A stretch of DNA of 64,000 nt from Branchipolynoe longqiensis (GCA_030323885.1 CM059189.1:46383015-46447014), one strand, 5' to 3'; counted from the first letter of the stretch, positions 42,579 to 54,120 are shown. Notes: generated by a model not told the origin, from the sequence alone. Translations and numbers: made by a program.

Positions 42579-42888
42579 TCTCCCTTTTATCGAAACAAAT
42601 CAAATGAGCTACGCTCAAGTCCTTTAACACGCTCCCTGTTTCTAAACATGTTGATCCTCATTTAACATGTCTATATTCTCCATTCAGGTTTACATTGATT
42701 TCACATATCGTTATCACAGGCCGCATTCTTAAGTACTATTACTTAACCCTAGTCCCATCGTTCTTTCCATACTCACGCTACAACTTTCTCATGCTCTATC
42801 TCTCCTTCCCAGAACACTGCGTTAGATCCTCACCTTAACGAGGCACTTTATGTATCGCCACATGGTACAGACCCCACATCTGACACCA

Positions 42889-43028
42889 TGTAAGAAACTC
42901 AGTGGACTCCTTCACTTCGTGATCATAAGTGACTTTATTCTGCACACAGTTTTCCATTACAACTCCCTTTGGTCACGTGACTCCCCATGTCACCAAGCGT
43001 GTGCGTTCGGATAGTCGCGTCTCTCACA
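42889..43028 (-). repeat. TRIM LTR 3 (5' LTR)
   Basis: 140 bp, ends CTCTCACA beside the GGTCC duplication. Preceded by 'catctgacacca'. Confidence 0.93.
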
Positions 43029-43033
43029 GGTCC

Positions 43034-43578
43034 TGGGGATGGGAGCAAGGACATTGGAGATAAATGCACACGATTGGTCAGTGGGCTCTATGGGAAGTCG
43101 GGTCTAAGGTGAGGGAATGGAGGCCCGATGGCAGCCATGGGTGAGAGACCGCTGAGCCAGATTAGAGGACGGGTCCATGGGGCAGGGCGGAGCGCGCGGA
43201 GCGGGCGGTGGGAGGAGATGCCGCTACATAGTCATCTGGTATTTGTGTGATCGGCTGTTGAGACTAATTTGAATACTGTTTGTGCTGAAGCTTGAATTGT
43301 ATGGAAACTATATATGAGATTATGCTTTGTAATAAGAGAAGGAATTCTCAATGGGAATATACCAAGGAAAATTGATTTCCGTTGGGTTGGTTGATACCTG
43401 TGAGCTATAGCAGCATCTGCATGGAGAGATATTTGCGGACATAGATGCAGGGCAGGATTTGCATACGCAGGCGTAATGGTAAATGGAAATGTGGGAAATA
43501 TGGAGCTTTGTTTGGAAATATGAAGATATGGGTAGTACGGAACGCATAGTAGTAGTTTCTTAATATTTATAGGCAGAT
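43034..43578. other. No gene seen; GC-rich then AT-rich block
   Basis: 43040-43220 is G-rich. A minus-strand open frame over 43232-43735 runs into the LTR and has no domain. Possibly internal sequence of the LTR family that starts at 43579. Confidence 0.4.
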
Positions 43579-44302
43579 TGTAAAAATATACGGATTTTCG
43601 GTTCAGATTTATATATTGGGAGAGAGCATTACTATTCTCGGGCGATGGAGTGGGGACCAAGGTTATGTAATAGAGAAGCAATGGGTGCCCCACTCGCTGT
43701 GTGACATAAGAGACACGATAACACATAGCGCCCACGATTATGACGTGATGTTCCTATGTATGAGACAGTTAATGTTTAATGAAATGTTCCCTCTGTGCAC
43801 CAGTAAGAGTGGAAGTGGAGGGGAAGGACATTTTTAATATATGTTTATTGTAACTGTCTGCAACTACCTGTTAACACAGGGCCGATGGGGAAGCACACCC
43901 AGCCATCCTGCATACATTATGGACACCACTTGCAGCTGGGGTTGAGTGACAGCTGCCCCTATTAGGGTGTCACCCCCAGGCTTTCGAGGGTGTCTGATTG
44001 GCTGGCTCCGGTTCAATGGGCTGTATGCACTGATTCATATACATACTAACGAGAGTAATGAGGATCTGTGTGGACAGTAAGTAAGGAGTGAGGGGGATAG
44101 GTCGCTAGTAGGTGAACAGGAGTTGATCCCAATAAAGTACAACTTCTTCACTGTCGATCTTGTGCGACTTGTCTTCCCTTTCTTTCTTATGAGTTTGTTA
44201 GAGAGGAGCATCAGGTGTGAACTCACAGACAGTTGTCAGAACGCACCTGGGGAGAGTAAGTGGTATCTTGGGGCTCTGACAGCCGAGACTCAACATATTA
44301 CA
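43579..44302 (+). mobile_element. LTR of the second LTR family (uninterrupted copy)
   Basis: TGTAAAAATATAC to ATATTACA. It matches the reverse of 16713-17896 minus its SINE-B. An AATAAA signal ('cccaataaagtacaac' at about 44128) is followed by 'cttcttcactgtcgatcttg', as expected for the R/U5 part. No matching target duplication is seen, so one side may be element interior or a rearranged flank. Confidence 0.75.
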
Positions 44303-44304
44303 AC

Positions 44305-44905
44305 TGTGTTCACTGTGTTCACTGTGTTCACTATGTTCAATATGTTCACTAATCATATTATGTTCAATATGTTCATGATGTTCACTATGTTCACTACGTT
44401 CACTATGCTCACTATGTTCAATATGCTCACTATATTCACTATGCTCCCTATGTTCACTATGTTCACTATGTTCACTATGTTCACTATGTTCAATACGTTC
44501 ACTATGTTCACCATGTTCCATATTTTCCATATGTTCAATATGTTCAGTGTGTTCAGTGTGTTCACTATGTTCACTATGTTCACTATTTTCACGATGTTCA
44601 CTATGTTCACTATGTTCACTATGTTCACTATGTTCACTATGTTCACTATGTTCACTATGTACACTGTGTTCACTATGTACACTGTGTTCACTATGTTCAC
44701 TATTTTCACTATGTTCACTATTTTCACGATGTTCATTATGTTCACTATGTTCACTATGTTCACTATGTTCAATATGTTCACTATCTTCACTATCTTCACT
44801 ATGTACACTATGTACACTATGTTCACTATGTTCACTATGTTCACTATTTACACTACGTTCACTGTTTTCACTATGTTCACAGTCTTCACTATGTTCACTA
44901 TGCTT
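44305..44905. repeat. 9-bp minisatellite (TTCACTATG)n
   Basis: About sixty-five units of TTCACTATG with variants (ttcaatatg, tacactgtg, ttcacgatg), starting exactly at the end of the LTR. All frames open (Phe-Thr-Met and others) are products of the period. Confidence 0.97.
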
Positions 44906-45225
44906 GTGTTTCAGCAGTCATGACACGTCTCCTTCCACCCCTGCCTGTTGAACCTTTACTTGCATCCATCTTCATGTGTGCTGAGGAGGTTATCTCTCCA
45001 TCCACTCAATCAGACAGAGTGTCTTCATACTCCCTAAGATCACCCACAGCTTGCCACTTTCTCCGCAGTTCCTGCCTATCTGTTGACGTGCAAGCTTTCC
45101 ATTTACCTACGCTACTGCCTTACTTCGGTTCGCCGTTGTAAGGCTGGGCCCAGATGCTACTGTCTGTCTGAGTAAACTATCCTTACCTTCACTTTAGCCT
45201 GTGATATTCATTAGCCGAATTACGG
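44906..45225. other. No gene seen
   Basis: Mixed sequence, a short open frame without domain. Confidence 0.4.
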
Positions 45226-45229
45226 GATA

Positions 45230-45510
45230 CAGTTACCAAATCGGTAGAGTGCAGGCTGCCTCCAAACCAAAGAAATACAAAGTGCATACTTGTCGCTACC
45301 TAACCTGTTGATCGGCATTACTATGATGGGGCAAGCTCAGTATCAGGATAATGTCACTGAGTGGGAAATTGGGCCATGGTGCCAGCGGCCTGGTCTCCCA
45401 GTGAGGCAGCACTCTAAAGCCACCATGAGAGATATACTGTAACAAGTTAGTATTCATCCTGATATGACCATAGATGGTACCAGGACATATAAATCCAGCA
45501 ATGAAACAAA
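45230..45510 (+). mobile_element. SINE-A long-tail, head degraded
   Basis: 'catacttgtcgctacctaac', 'tatcaggataatgtcactga', 'ctggtctcccagtgaggca' and 'agatggtaccaggacatata'. Confidence 0.82.
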
Positions 45511-45524
45511 CCTTAGCTGAATTT

Positions 45525-45720
45525 GTATGGCTAACAAAATCAGATTTTTACCACATGTCGAACAACAAATCAAATTTATTACTTAAAAATGTATACTTTC
45601 CGCTACCCACCATGGCACTTGGCGTTACTAGGATGTGGCAGGAAACAGTGGAAGGAGGAGGAAGATCAACTTTCCCCCTTCATCCTTACACTGGTTTTAA
45701 TCAAAGAATGTAGGAAACAA
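45525..45720 (+). mobile_element. SINE-A short-tail, degraded
   Basis: 'attacttaaaaatgtatac', 'cttggcgttactaggatg' and 'aacagtggaaggaggagg'. Confidence 0.65.
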
Positions 45721-46635
45721 AATACGAAAACAATTTTTTGACTTTTTACAAACTTATCCATGTCAATACCTCCCCAAGATGAAAAAAAACTTACTTAGAT
45801 TCTGTTTATTTATATACACTTGCAACCCACATATGGATGACATTATCGCCCCACAGGGACGACCAATAAAGAGATTGGCATGTCCCAGACAAAACACTGT
45901 GTGGGGACCCTTTCATCCATAAGGTGATTTACAACGCGGGTCCATACTATGGAGAATGAAACAGTCTCAATTCACCCTTTTACAGAAAAAACCTCCCCTC
46001 CCTCCCCATCTCCCCCCCCCCACTCCCATCTCCCACTCCCCCATTAATGTTATTACTGAAAGGTCACATTGCCAAACGAGGCCTCCTATAGAGATGCTTG
46101 TAGCAAACCAACAGGGGAGGCCCCCCAGTTAAGCAAATGTCAAGAGCCTCGGGTCACGTGGTCAAATGTCAAGTGGTTATACCTACAAATACCCCCCCAC
46201 ACGCACATACCTCCCACCATCAGCCCAACACTGCCATTAGCTGGGCAGGCATGGGCGAGTGGCTGGGTATCGGTTTATTTGGAAATGGGGAAGGGATGTG
46301 TTCGGAAAGCCATACTGATAGGGTCCGGGGCAAATTTACTAATTGAACTTCCAATTAATTAGTTTCAAATATTGATCAAGCAGCTCTTCTCATAATTTGA
46401 GTTTGGTGAGTGGGAACAGGACGTTTGTGTAACCATGTCTCCTCCCCTGCACAGTGAAAATGAGCAGGACAATTTCTAATTCTGATCTGCACTCCAATTA
46501 TGGAAGGTTATTGCAATGACCAAAGCCAGGTAGTGTACTCCCATTACATATACAGGGAAGGTTCATCAACATGCAGCGCTCAGCATGTAAATAATCCTGG
46601 TCACGGCAACAGTGTCCGGGAAGCTAGTGCAAGGA
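45721..46635. other. No gene seen; C-rich run near 46000-46040
   Basis: Mixed sequence with a C-rich low-complexity stretch. Short open frames over 46069-46362 have no recognisable domain. Confidence 0.4.
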
Positions 46636-46639
46636 ATGA

Positions 46640-46735
46640 GTCAGTATGCCTATAGTGGGATTCCAGACCACATGTATGCCATGGTGAGTGTACTAACTAT
46701 TAGGCTAGCTAGGCTCCCCGGTACAATCCTCCTAC
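46640..46735 (-). mobile_element. SINE-C head, degraded
   Basis: The minus strand reads 'ggggagcctagctagcctaa' and 'tagttagtacactcacc', parallel to the SINE-C A-box region. It runs straight into the CA-rich minisatellite. Confidence 0.55.
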
Positions 46736-47665
46736 TCACACCTACCCACACCTACCCACACCTACCCTCACTTACTCACCCCTATGCACACCAACCCACT
46801 AGCCTCACACCACCCCTCACCTACTCACAAATACCCCACTTACCCACACCTACCTACACCTACCCACACCTACCCTTACCTACTCGCACCTACGCACACC
46901 AACCCACCCCACCGCACACCACCCCTCTCCTACTCTCACTACCCTCACTACCCTCACCTGCCCACACCGCCCCACAGCTGCTCACAAATACCCCACTTAC
47001 CTACACCAACCCACACCGCCTCACAGCAACCCACACCACCCCACACCTACCCACACTACCCTCACCTGCCCACACCGCCCCACAGCTACTCACAAATACC
47101 CCACCTACCCACACCAACCCACACCAACCCACACCACCCCTCACCTACCCACACTACCCTCACCTACCCACACCGCCTCACACCACCCCACACCGACCCG
47201 CACCTACTTACAAATACCCCACTTACCCACACCAACTCACAGGGCCCCCCACCACCCCACACCACCCCTCACCTACCCACACTAACCTCACCTACTCACA
47301 CCTGCCCACACCGTCCCACACCTACCCACACTTCCTTACATCTACCACACCTACCCACACTGCCCGACCCCACCCAAAATCACCCCACACCTACCCACTC
47401 CCACTCATACCTGCCCACACCGCCCTACACCTACCACACCTCCTCACAAATACCCGACTTACCCACACTTACCCACCTCACCCCACACCACCCCTCACCT
47501 ACCCACACCTACCCACACCTACTCACAACTACCCACACCTCCCCAGACCGGCCCACCCCTGTCCATACTTACCCACATCTACTATCCATACTTAATCACA
47601 TATATTTACACCTAGCTACACCCACTCACACCTAACCACACCTACTCACACCTACCCACATAAAC
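46735..47665. repeat. ~10-11-bp CA-rich minisatellite (CACACCTACC)n
   Basis: Over 900 bases of CACACCTACC-like units with higher-order groups ('cacagctactcacaaatacc' recurs four or more times). Open frames (Thr-Pro-His-Leu repeats) are artefacts. Confidence 0.95.
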
Positions 47666-47940
47666 CTGTGTGTGTGTGAATGGCCAACTGCGGATGTAAG
47701 AGCAACTCGTTACATATGTTTTCTTTGTTCATGTGATTAAGATATTGATTTACTATTCGGTGATATTGATCTCAATTTCAACCAATCAACCTTCAGGCGA
47801 AAGAAACATACGTAAACCTTACCCCTTAACATTTCATTTATACATAGTTGATTAGTCTACTAGGAATTATACATGAACCTAAACTGAAATAAATCATACA
47901 TTTATGTCTCATATTATTATTAGTGTTATATATCTACTCT
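47666..47940. other. No gene seen
   Basis: AT-rich, no element recognised. Confidence 0.4.
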
Positions 47941-47944
47941 CAAC

Positions 47945-48165
47945 TGATATGGTATCTACTCTCAACTGTCTTCTGGTTACAGAAGGAGAGGGTGCCCTCG
48001 TCTCTGGTTCAAGGATATAATCAAGAGAAACCTGAAGCTGAGAGACATTAATATTGACTCATGGACATCACTCTCACAGCAGAGAGCTAAATGGAGAGTG
48101 ACAGTCAAGTAATGAAAGCAGTGTTTGTCGCATCAAGACCGACAGCATAATGATGATGATGATAT
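47945..48165 (+). pseudogene. Non-LTR retrotransposon 3' end (same family as 30195-30600)
   Basis: Carries 'caactgtcttctggttacag', 'gaaacctgaagctgagagac', 'cagagagctaaatggagag', the stop, 'atgaaagcagtgtttgtcgc' and a (GAT)n tail ending at 48162. Severely 5'-truncated. Confidence 0.87.
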
Positions 48166-49955
48166 ATCAGTATGTGTCCTTATGACAATGAAAATGAGTT
48201 TATTAATAGAATGGCTCATATATCAGCTTTTGTTGAAGATCTAGGTACTACTTCTAGATATGTGATGGGTGATTATAATGCTGGCATCTCGGACGATCAC
48301 TCTATGTTTGCTAGACATTTACTCAATTCCTGCCATGATTATGGATTTGTACTATCAAGTCAACAACTCTTACCACTCGATAGCTTTGCTTTTGTGAGTA
48401 ACTGGGAGACAGTCTCTTCGCTGGACCACCGTGTTAGCTCATCTGATGCTCATGATGCAATACAAAGTATGTAAATTTATTATAAATATGCCACCATAGA
48501 TCATATACATTTAGATATGACCTTGAATATAAACAATGTACCTGATATGTCAAAGACTACAAACAGCTGCAATAAATGCAAATTAGACTGGTCGAGAATA
48601 AAACAAGATGAGATTCATAAATATAATGTAAATACTGAAACTCTCTTGCAAAATGTTAAAATACCCACAGATGCTCTAATGTGTAGAGATGTGCATTGTG
48701 AGGTTTCTCAACATGCAGATGAATTGTATAGTTTTTATGAAAACATTGTAAAGGCTCTTAAGCTGGCAAGTAAGCCATTGTATAATTTCCCTGTAACACT
48801 CAGTGCCATCCAGGGGGAATGTACATGTAGTAGACCTTCACAAAGCTGCAAGAGAAGCCTTCTAACTGTGGAAGGAACATCTCAAATATGCCAGCTCCAG
48901 AGTTTTTTCCATGTTAGCTATGTGCCTCACAGGCTTTCTCATACATTGAACTCTGCCTGATACTATGATCTCTGTTATTCTTGTACCAGTAATTAAGGAC
49001 AAAATGGGAAGGATTAGCAGTAAGGATAACTATAGACCTATAAAACTTGCTAGTATTTGAAAATGTACTAGTAGATAGTCTGGAGTTGTATTTAAAACCA
49101 AATTATAATCCATATGGCTTCAAGCAAAAGCATGGGACAGATATGTGGATTTATGCTCTTAAGGAGATTATACAGAAGTATCATAGTTTAACTTCTACTA
49201 TGTTTTTGTGTTTTCTTGATGCCTCTAAGGCATTTGATAGAGTGAATCATATAAAAGTGTTTGAAAAACTAGTGCAGCGTGGTACTCCAGGCTATCTCAT
49301 CAGGATATTAATATTTTGGTATTTGCACCAATCGATGGTTGTCAGGTGGGGTGACACTTTATGACTGATGACTTTAGAGATGACAGGGATATTAATAGAC
49401 AGTGTCACAAGTTATATGCTCAGGGAAATATGCTCATCAGGAAATTTCATATGTGTACAGCTGGTGTGAAGGTAAATTTATTTAGAACTTTCTGTACTCC
49501 CTTGTATACTGCCTAGAGTTGGTGGAACTATAGAATGTATGGCATTAGAAAACTGAGTGTAGCATATAATGACATTATGAGGTTATTACTCTCTCTACCT
49601 AGGTATCACAGTGCTAGTCAGCTTTTTACCAATATTGACGTGCCAGCCTTCCAGGCTGTTATCAGGAATCTAATATTCAAATTTATTACTAGACTTGACA
49701 AGTCAGGAAATGCTATTATACAGGGACTTGTAAAAATAGAAGAGAGTGATCTCAGATTTATGTCTGCCATATGGAGGCATTGGTACAAACTACTATATGT
49801 AGACCGACATTTTGATATCGGTTAGTATGATAGTATTCATACTATTACTTATATCCTATTCACATTATTTTTTATATCTACCTACTATGGACCAAATTAT
49901 GTAACTACCATAGTCCTGAGTATGAAATAAAGAATTGAATTGAATTGAATTTACA
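48166..49955 (+). pseudogene. Degenerate CR1/L2-like LINE (endonuclease and reverse transcriptase remnants)
   Basis: 5'-truncated and broken into frames. 48172-48474: endonuclease pieces, YVMGDYNAGISDD and SLDHRVSS. 48517-48960: linker region (WSRIKQDEIHKYN). 49047-49370: reverse transcriptase start, PYGFKQKHGT and the motif-A block FLDASKAFDRVNH, to VVRWGDTL. An internal deletion near 49365 then removes motifs B-D including the YxDD box. From 49370 the C-terminal part continues (MLIRKFHMC, FCTPLYTA, then VAYNDIMRLLLSLPRYHSAS and VPAFQAVIRNLIFKF to 49825). The 3' end is 'aataaagaattg' plus a (TTGAA)n tail at about 49930-49950, the microsatellite-type tail of CR1/L2 elements. It begins directly after the previous LINE's tail. 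Confidence 0.9.
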
Positions 49956-50440
49956 TTGTTATATATCATTATGGCTTCGGGTGATAATTAATAGCTATTA
50001 GCAGGAATGTTTCAAACTAATATAAAAAAACATTACACAATGACGTAGAAATGACATCATCGGTCAAATATATTTGATTATAAGCTAATTAGATTGGGTT
50101 AAAGAATGTATGTGTTGGTAAGTTTAACAAGCGCCGTTTTGGTTTTGTTCTGGAATTACGGTGTGGGCTTTAATGTTGGAGAAATGAGCAGACTCCTAAA
50201 CAAACAAGAATCTCTAGTGGTTAGAATGTGAGGCCTTCTGTATTATAGATGACGGTGATGCTAATTGCTTTGTGCAACGTTGGAAGCAAGGGCCAGTGCA
50301 AAAGGTTGGCAGTACTCATTTTGTCAGTTTCGTCAGCCATATCCAATTTACACAACAATCCTAAATGGGCAGATTTGGGTCAAATTAGAGCAAAGATGAT
50401 CTCTGGTCCAATTGTATTTTTCTTTTTTTCATTTTGTGTA
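49956..50440. other. No gene seen
   Basis: Mixed sequence; no element recognised. Confidence 0.4.
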
Positions 50441-50444
50441 TTCA

Positions 50445-50535
50445 TGTTTTACTCAAATGTAGTTTATTCAGTGAATAAAGCCTTTTGTCAACGCCAGAGC
50501 ATTGGTCTTCCGGCCGTTCAGTACAATTTGTTATT
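50445..50535 (-). mobile_element. LINE-tail retroposon 3' end, minus strand
   Basis: 'gtttattcagtgaataaagc' and 'cattggtcttccggccgttc', matching 9805-9880 closely. Confidence 0.7.
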
Positions 50536-50539
50536 ATAA

Positions 50540-51507
50540 TCTACCTTACTTTAGTTGGAAATCACTTCTACTTTAAGTCTCTAGCCTTTAAGATATTTGA
50601 AGTGTAAACATGCACAATTAGTTTTGGCATGCACGCTAAAACTCTGACAGTGACACCATAGGGGTCTGCAGTAGCATCTTATGCTAAATTGTCTCAGTGT
50701 TACCTTCTATATGGCAACAAATGATTAATCAATGCCTCAGTATCTTATGGTCCTGTCACACTACGACGTAACGACGTCGACGTAGGGAGAACGTGAAGAA
50801 CGTTGAACTTATCGGCGTAGTATGCAAATTTGGGCACAAGTTGAACGTGGATGCAGTGTAGTGGACGAGAGCGTAACGTCGGTAAAGCGTAGTGATACCG
50901 TCATTCAACGAGAGAGGTCAACGTAATGACAATCACGGAACGTTATGAACGTTATTCCATCGCCAGAAGAACGTTATGTGACGTTCGCTACGTCATGAGA
51001 CGTTGAACGTACGTTGAATGCACGTTCTCCTGACGTTCTCCTGACGTTCTCCTGACGTTCTCCTGACTTTCCTATTACGCCGCATGGACGTTTCCGCCGT
51101 CTTTAATGTGGGTCAACGAGTGGAACGTAGTGGAACGTAGTGAGGAACGTTTGCCTAACGTCCGTTTAACGTCATTGACGTTGGCTGAACGTGAACAGAA
51201 CGTACGGCAAACGTAAACCCTTACGTTCGAGCTACGTTGAAACTTTTGAACATGTCCAAAACCTCGATGTAACTCGACGTAACACGACGTAATATGACGT
51301 AGATCGACGTCAGTTTAACGTCATTATGACGTCATCATAACGTAATCCAACGTACATCAACGTAATGACGAAATATCACCACGTTAGGCTCACGTTCGCT
51401 CATTACGTTGTAGTGTGACAGGGGTATAAGTTAGATACATATAATCAAATCTACATAATTGTTTTGGTTTTCAATATTTGGTGCTTCATCGGACTATCCA
51501 GCTTTAA
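50540..51507. mobile_element. TTAA-type MITE, left end lost, with nested TA MITE
   Basis: Interior words ('aagatatttgaagtgtaaac', 'ctgacagtgacaccatag') match 26700-26800. The right end TCGGACTATCCAGCTTTAA closes at TTAA 51504-51507. The left terminus was replaced by the LINE tail. Confidence 0.8.
50748..51426. mobile_element. 679-bp palindromic TA MITE of acgt words
   Basis: TA at 50746-50747 and 51427-51428, inverted ends TGGTCCTGTCACACTACG / CGTTGTAGTGTGACAGGGG. Long internal inverted repeats such as 'gaacgtcaggagaacgtcag' complement. Same element and same target position as 11115-11895, opposite overall orientation. Confidence 0.88.
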
Positions 51508-51612
51508 GAGACGGGTGATTATAGTGAGGATTGAGTTCAACATATACGATATAGGTCCCCAAGTTGACGAATATGGCTGCGCGAGGGACCAGCCCCCACC
51601 TTCCATTGTGTA

Positions 51613-52328
51613 AAGGGCCTGTCACATTACGACATATAGCCTTAGCGTATGCCGATGAATGTGATATTCGACCAACACATCATGATACAGTATGTATATG
51701 TTGGGCATACGTCGGGTACGTTCCAGGTATGTCGTCTTATGTCGCCATGCGTCAAGGCTCCATGCGTCGAGGCTCCAAAAAAATGTTGTGCATGCTCAAA
51801 ATAATCAACGTGTGCCAACGTGTGGCTCGTACATTGAACATACGCTTCATGTACGTTCGGGATACATCGGCGTACATTGGGAGTATGTTAGGGATACATT
51901 GGACTATGTTGCTGCATGTTAGCCGTATGTTCAGCTGGTGGGAACGTGCAATCCGCGAACAGTCCGCATATTGCCAACGGATGCATTACGTACTCCTAAC
52001 ATACTTTGAATGTATGCCTGCCATATCTCCAACGTACTTAATGTATACGCCCTACTTCTAGCGATGGAGTAACATAGGTAACATTGGTGTGCGTAACGTG
52101 AGTGTATGCAAGCGTTTTGCAAACGTTTTGCAAGGCACATGAACACTCTCATATGCTAGCAATAGGTCAGAGATATGTTCTGCAAATGCTACGTACATTG
52201 TGTGTACATTGTGTGTACGCCCATTTTCATCCCCAGCTACTGACAAGTTAGATGAATGCCGACGTATTGGCAATTTTTCTAATGTTGAGCACGCGCTGAC
52301 GCCGTAGGTCGTAGTGTGACAGGGCCTT
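51613..52328. mobile_element. 716-bp palindromic TA MITE (AAGGGCCTGTCAC ends)
   Basis: TA at 51611-51612 and 52329-52330. Ends AAGGGCCTGTCACATTACG / CGTAGTGTGACAGGGCCTT. The interior is built of 'tacgt', 'gtatgtt' and 'acatac' words on both arms; both strands hold long meaningless open frames. Confidence 0.88.
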
Positions 52329-52955
52329 TACGGAGGGACCAGCGGAATACCCGTATTAATTGCGAGCTTTTGCAATCTGTGTAAAAGTGGTGATTAAATA
52401 ACGGTATGACGGAATGTAATTTAAACACTTCTCACCATGAATATGGCCTTTGTTACAAACGTGATTTAAATCACCATAACTCATTCACTCAACCAGATTT
52501 GATTGATGCTGGTTGGTAAGTATTCGCAAGACATAATCTGATTCTTAATTCTGCCAGAGGCACTTGACTTGAAATAAAAATTAAGTTAAGGGGCACGAGG
52601 AAAATGGATGTGTCTTCTATTCAGAACTATTCAATGTAATTAGTCGATGAATTAGACCTATTAATATTACTTTTGAATTAAGATGCTCAGACGTGTTCCC
52701 CCTAATTAATCAGTACACTAATTAAATGAATTGCCTCATCCGATGGATTAGAGTTTCTGCCATAGATTTCAGATAAATATGTCAGATTAATCATTATTTG
52801 AGATCTTACTGTAGTTTGATGACATTTTTATTATTAAAATACCTGGTTAAATTTGGAAATATTTTAAGTGACGACTTGCACAATTTAATTTGGTGCACAC
52901 ATCGAGACACCGGACATCAGAGGGGAAGTTTCAATCGCGGAAAATTGGTTTTCCT
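52329..52955. other. No gene seen
   Basis: AT-rich sequence; no element recognised. Confidence 0.4.
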
Positions 52956-52959
52956 TATT

Positions 52960-53285
52960 CAATTGGTCCTTGCCCTATCGTACTAATGCCAAATGTCAGG
53001 TTAGGTTGTTGGTTGCTGTTGAAGTTTGACATCCTGGCAACATACATGGTCATATCAGGACTGGGATATCAGGAGTGGGACCGACTTGTAGCGATGCGAT
53101 GGGAAATCAGGCCCGCTGCATCATGACGCAATATCCCAATCAGTCACATTATCCTGACACTGAGTTAACCAGTCCTTGCCCTATCATATTAATGCCGAGC
53201 ACCAGGTTAGGAAGCGGCAAGTACCAATTGTGTAAGTCATTAGTTTGGCTTGACCAGGAATCGAACTCCCGATCTTCCCCATGGG
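52960..53285 (-). mobile_element. SINE-A long-tail, minus strand
   Basis: 'gaagtttgacatcctggcaa', 'catggtcatatcaggactgg', 'gtcacattatcctgacactg', 'gccgagcaccaggttagga' and a degenerate head with 'gaatcgaactccc'. Confidence 0.83.
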
Positions 53286-53339
53286 AAGCCTGCGCTTTAC
53301 CGCGTCCGCTATCAGGGTAGATATTGACAATTGTAAATG

Positions 53340-54120
53340 TTTAAGTCATCGGTTTGACTCGGCCAGGGTTTCAAGCCCGGTGGATGGAATCCGGTGTAGC
53401 AGGAAAACCGCAAACCCCTGGAAATTGCACTCCCCACAGTTGCACACCCCACAGTTTGTGATTTCCTAGGAAATCACAAACCCCTCCTGGAAATTGCAAA
53501 CCGCCCAGGCTTTGAAGTATTTTGTAATATTCAACTAACAGACTAGTAAATAATGGTTTAAAGAATGGATAAATAGGAATTTGGAACATTAAAATGGTTC
53601 TATTTACTGTATGCATTGACTGAAGTTTGAACTAAAAAGCTTATTTTGCTAACATTGTTTACATTGTCGATCCTGAAACTGAGTGATAATACCAGGATAT
53701 TGCTGCACCTCTTTACCTGGCCTTTAGAGTGGCCACAGTGGCGACATCTGTGAATAAAGGCCATTTTCAGCACATGTGCGGTCGGAATTACAAACTGGAC
53801 TATAGCAAAGCCATAAAGAGCTGGCATTAGAGGCCCATTAGGGCCTAGATCAGCCAGAAGAGGATCTATAAGTCAATCTGCAAGTTAAAGATGTTTGCAT
53901 TAGGATAAAGACTGTCAAATGTAGGGGGTTTGCGATTTCCAGAGGGGATATGACTGTGATTCCCTAGGAAATTGCAAATCCCCCATGCCCATATATGGCA
54001 TGGGGTTTTGTGATTTCCTAGGAAATCACAAGTGTGGGTTTGCGATTTACAGGGTTTGCGATTTCCTGCTACAGGGGCGCCCAACAAAAAGATAACGCTT
54101 GCGCTCAACTCATTCAGCCA
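53340..54120 (-). mobile_element. SINE-A split by a palindromic MITE
   Basis: 'taagtcatcggtttgactcg' and a B-box complement at 53343-53390 are separated from the A-box end ('gcgctcaactcattcagcc' at 54092-54110) by the element 53394-54077. Confidence 0.72.
53394..54077. mobile_element. Palindromic MITE with GTAGCAGGAAA ends
   Basis: The left GTGTAGCAGGAAAACCGCAA and right inverse TTTGCGATTTCCTGCTACA enclose repeated 'gtgatttcctaggaaatcac' perfect palindromes (53458, 54008) and 'ggaaattgca' words. No clear target duplication. Confidence 0.75.

Larger units (their letters stand above)
41987..43028 (-). mobile_element. TRIM-like LTR retrotransposon in LTR-int-LTR-int-LTR form
   Basis: Three 140-bp LTRs at 41987-42126, 42439-42578 and 42889-43028 (TG…CA) alternate with two near-identical internal segments of 312 and 310 bp. 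A perfect GGTCC flanks the whole (41982-41986 and 43029-43033). In minus orientation each internal segment begins with TGGTGTCAGATGTGG next to the LTR, a tRNA-Leu-like primer-binding site, and ends in a purine run GAAAGGGAGA. No Gag or Pol is encoded, so it depends on another element; the shared priming motif points to the Ty3 family in this window. Confidence 0.93.

Noticed and set aside
43232..43735. 167-aa minus-strand frame
   Set aside because: Runs across an LTR boundary and shows no recognisable domain.
44123..44951. Long open frames of Phe-Thr-Met, Cys-Ser-Leu and Asn-Ile-Val repeats
   Set aside because: All six frames are open because the underlying DNA is a 9-bp tandem repeat; no non-repetitive start, signal or domain.
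46612..47635. Overlapping 327- and 283-aa Thr/Pro/His-rich frames
   Set aside because: They translate a CA-rich minisatellite in two frames at once; composition is set by the repeat.
51564..52061. 165-aa and neighbouring open frames with Tyr/Met-rich sequence
   Set aside because: They lie wholly inside a palindromic MITE and are open on both strands.
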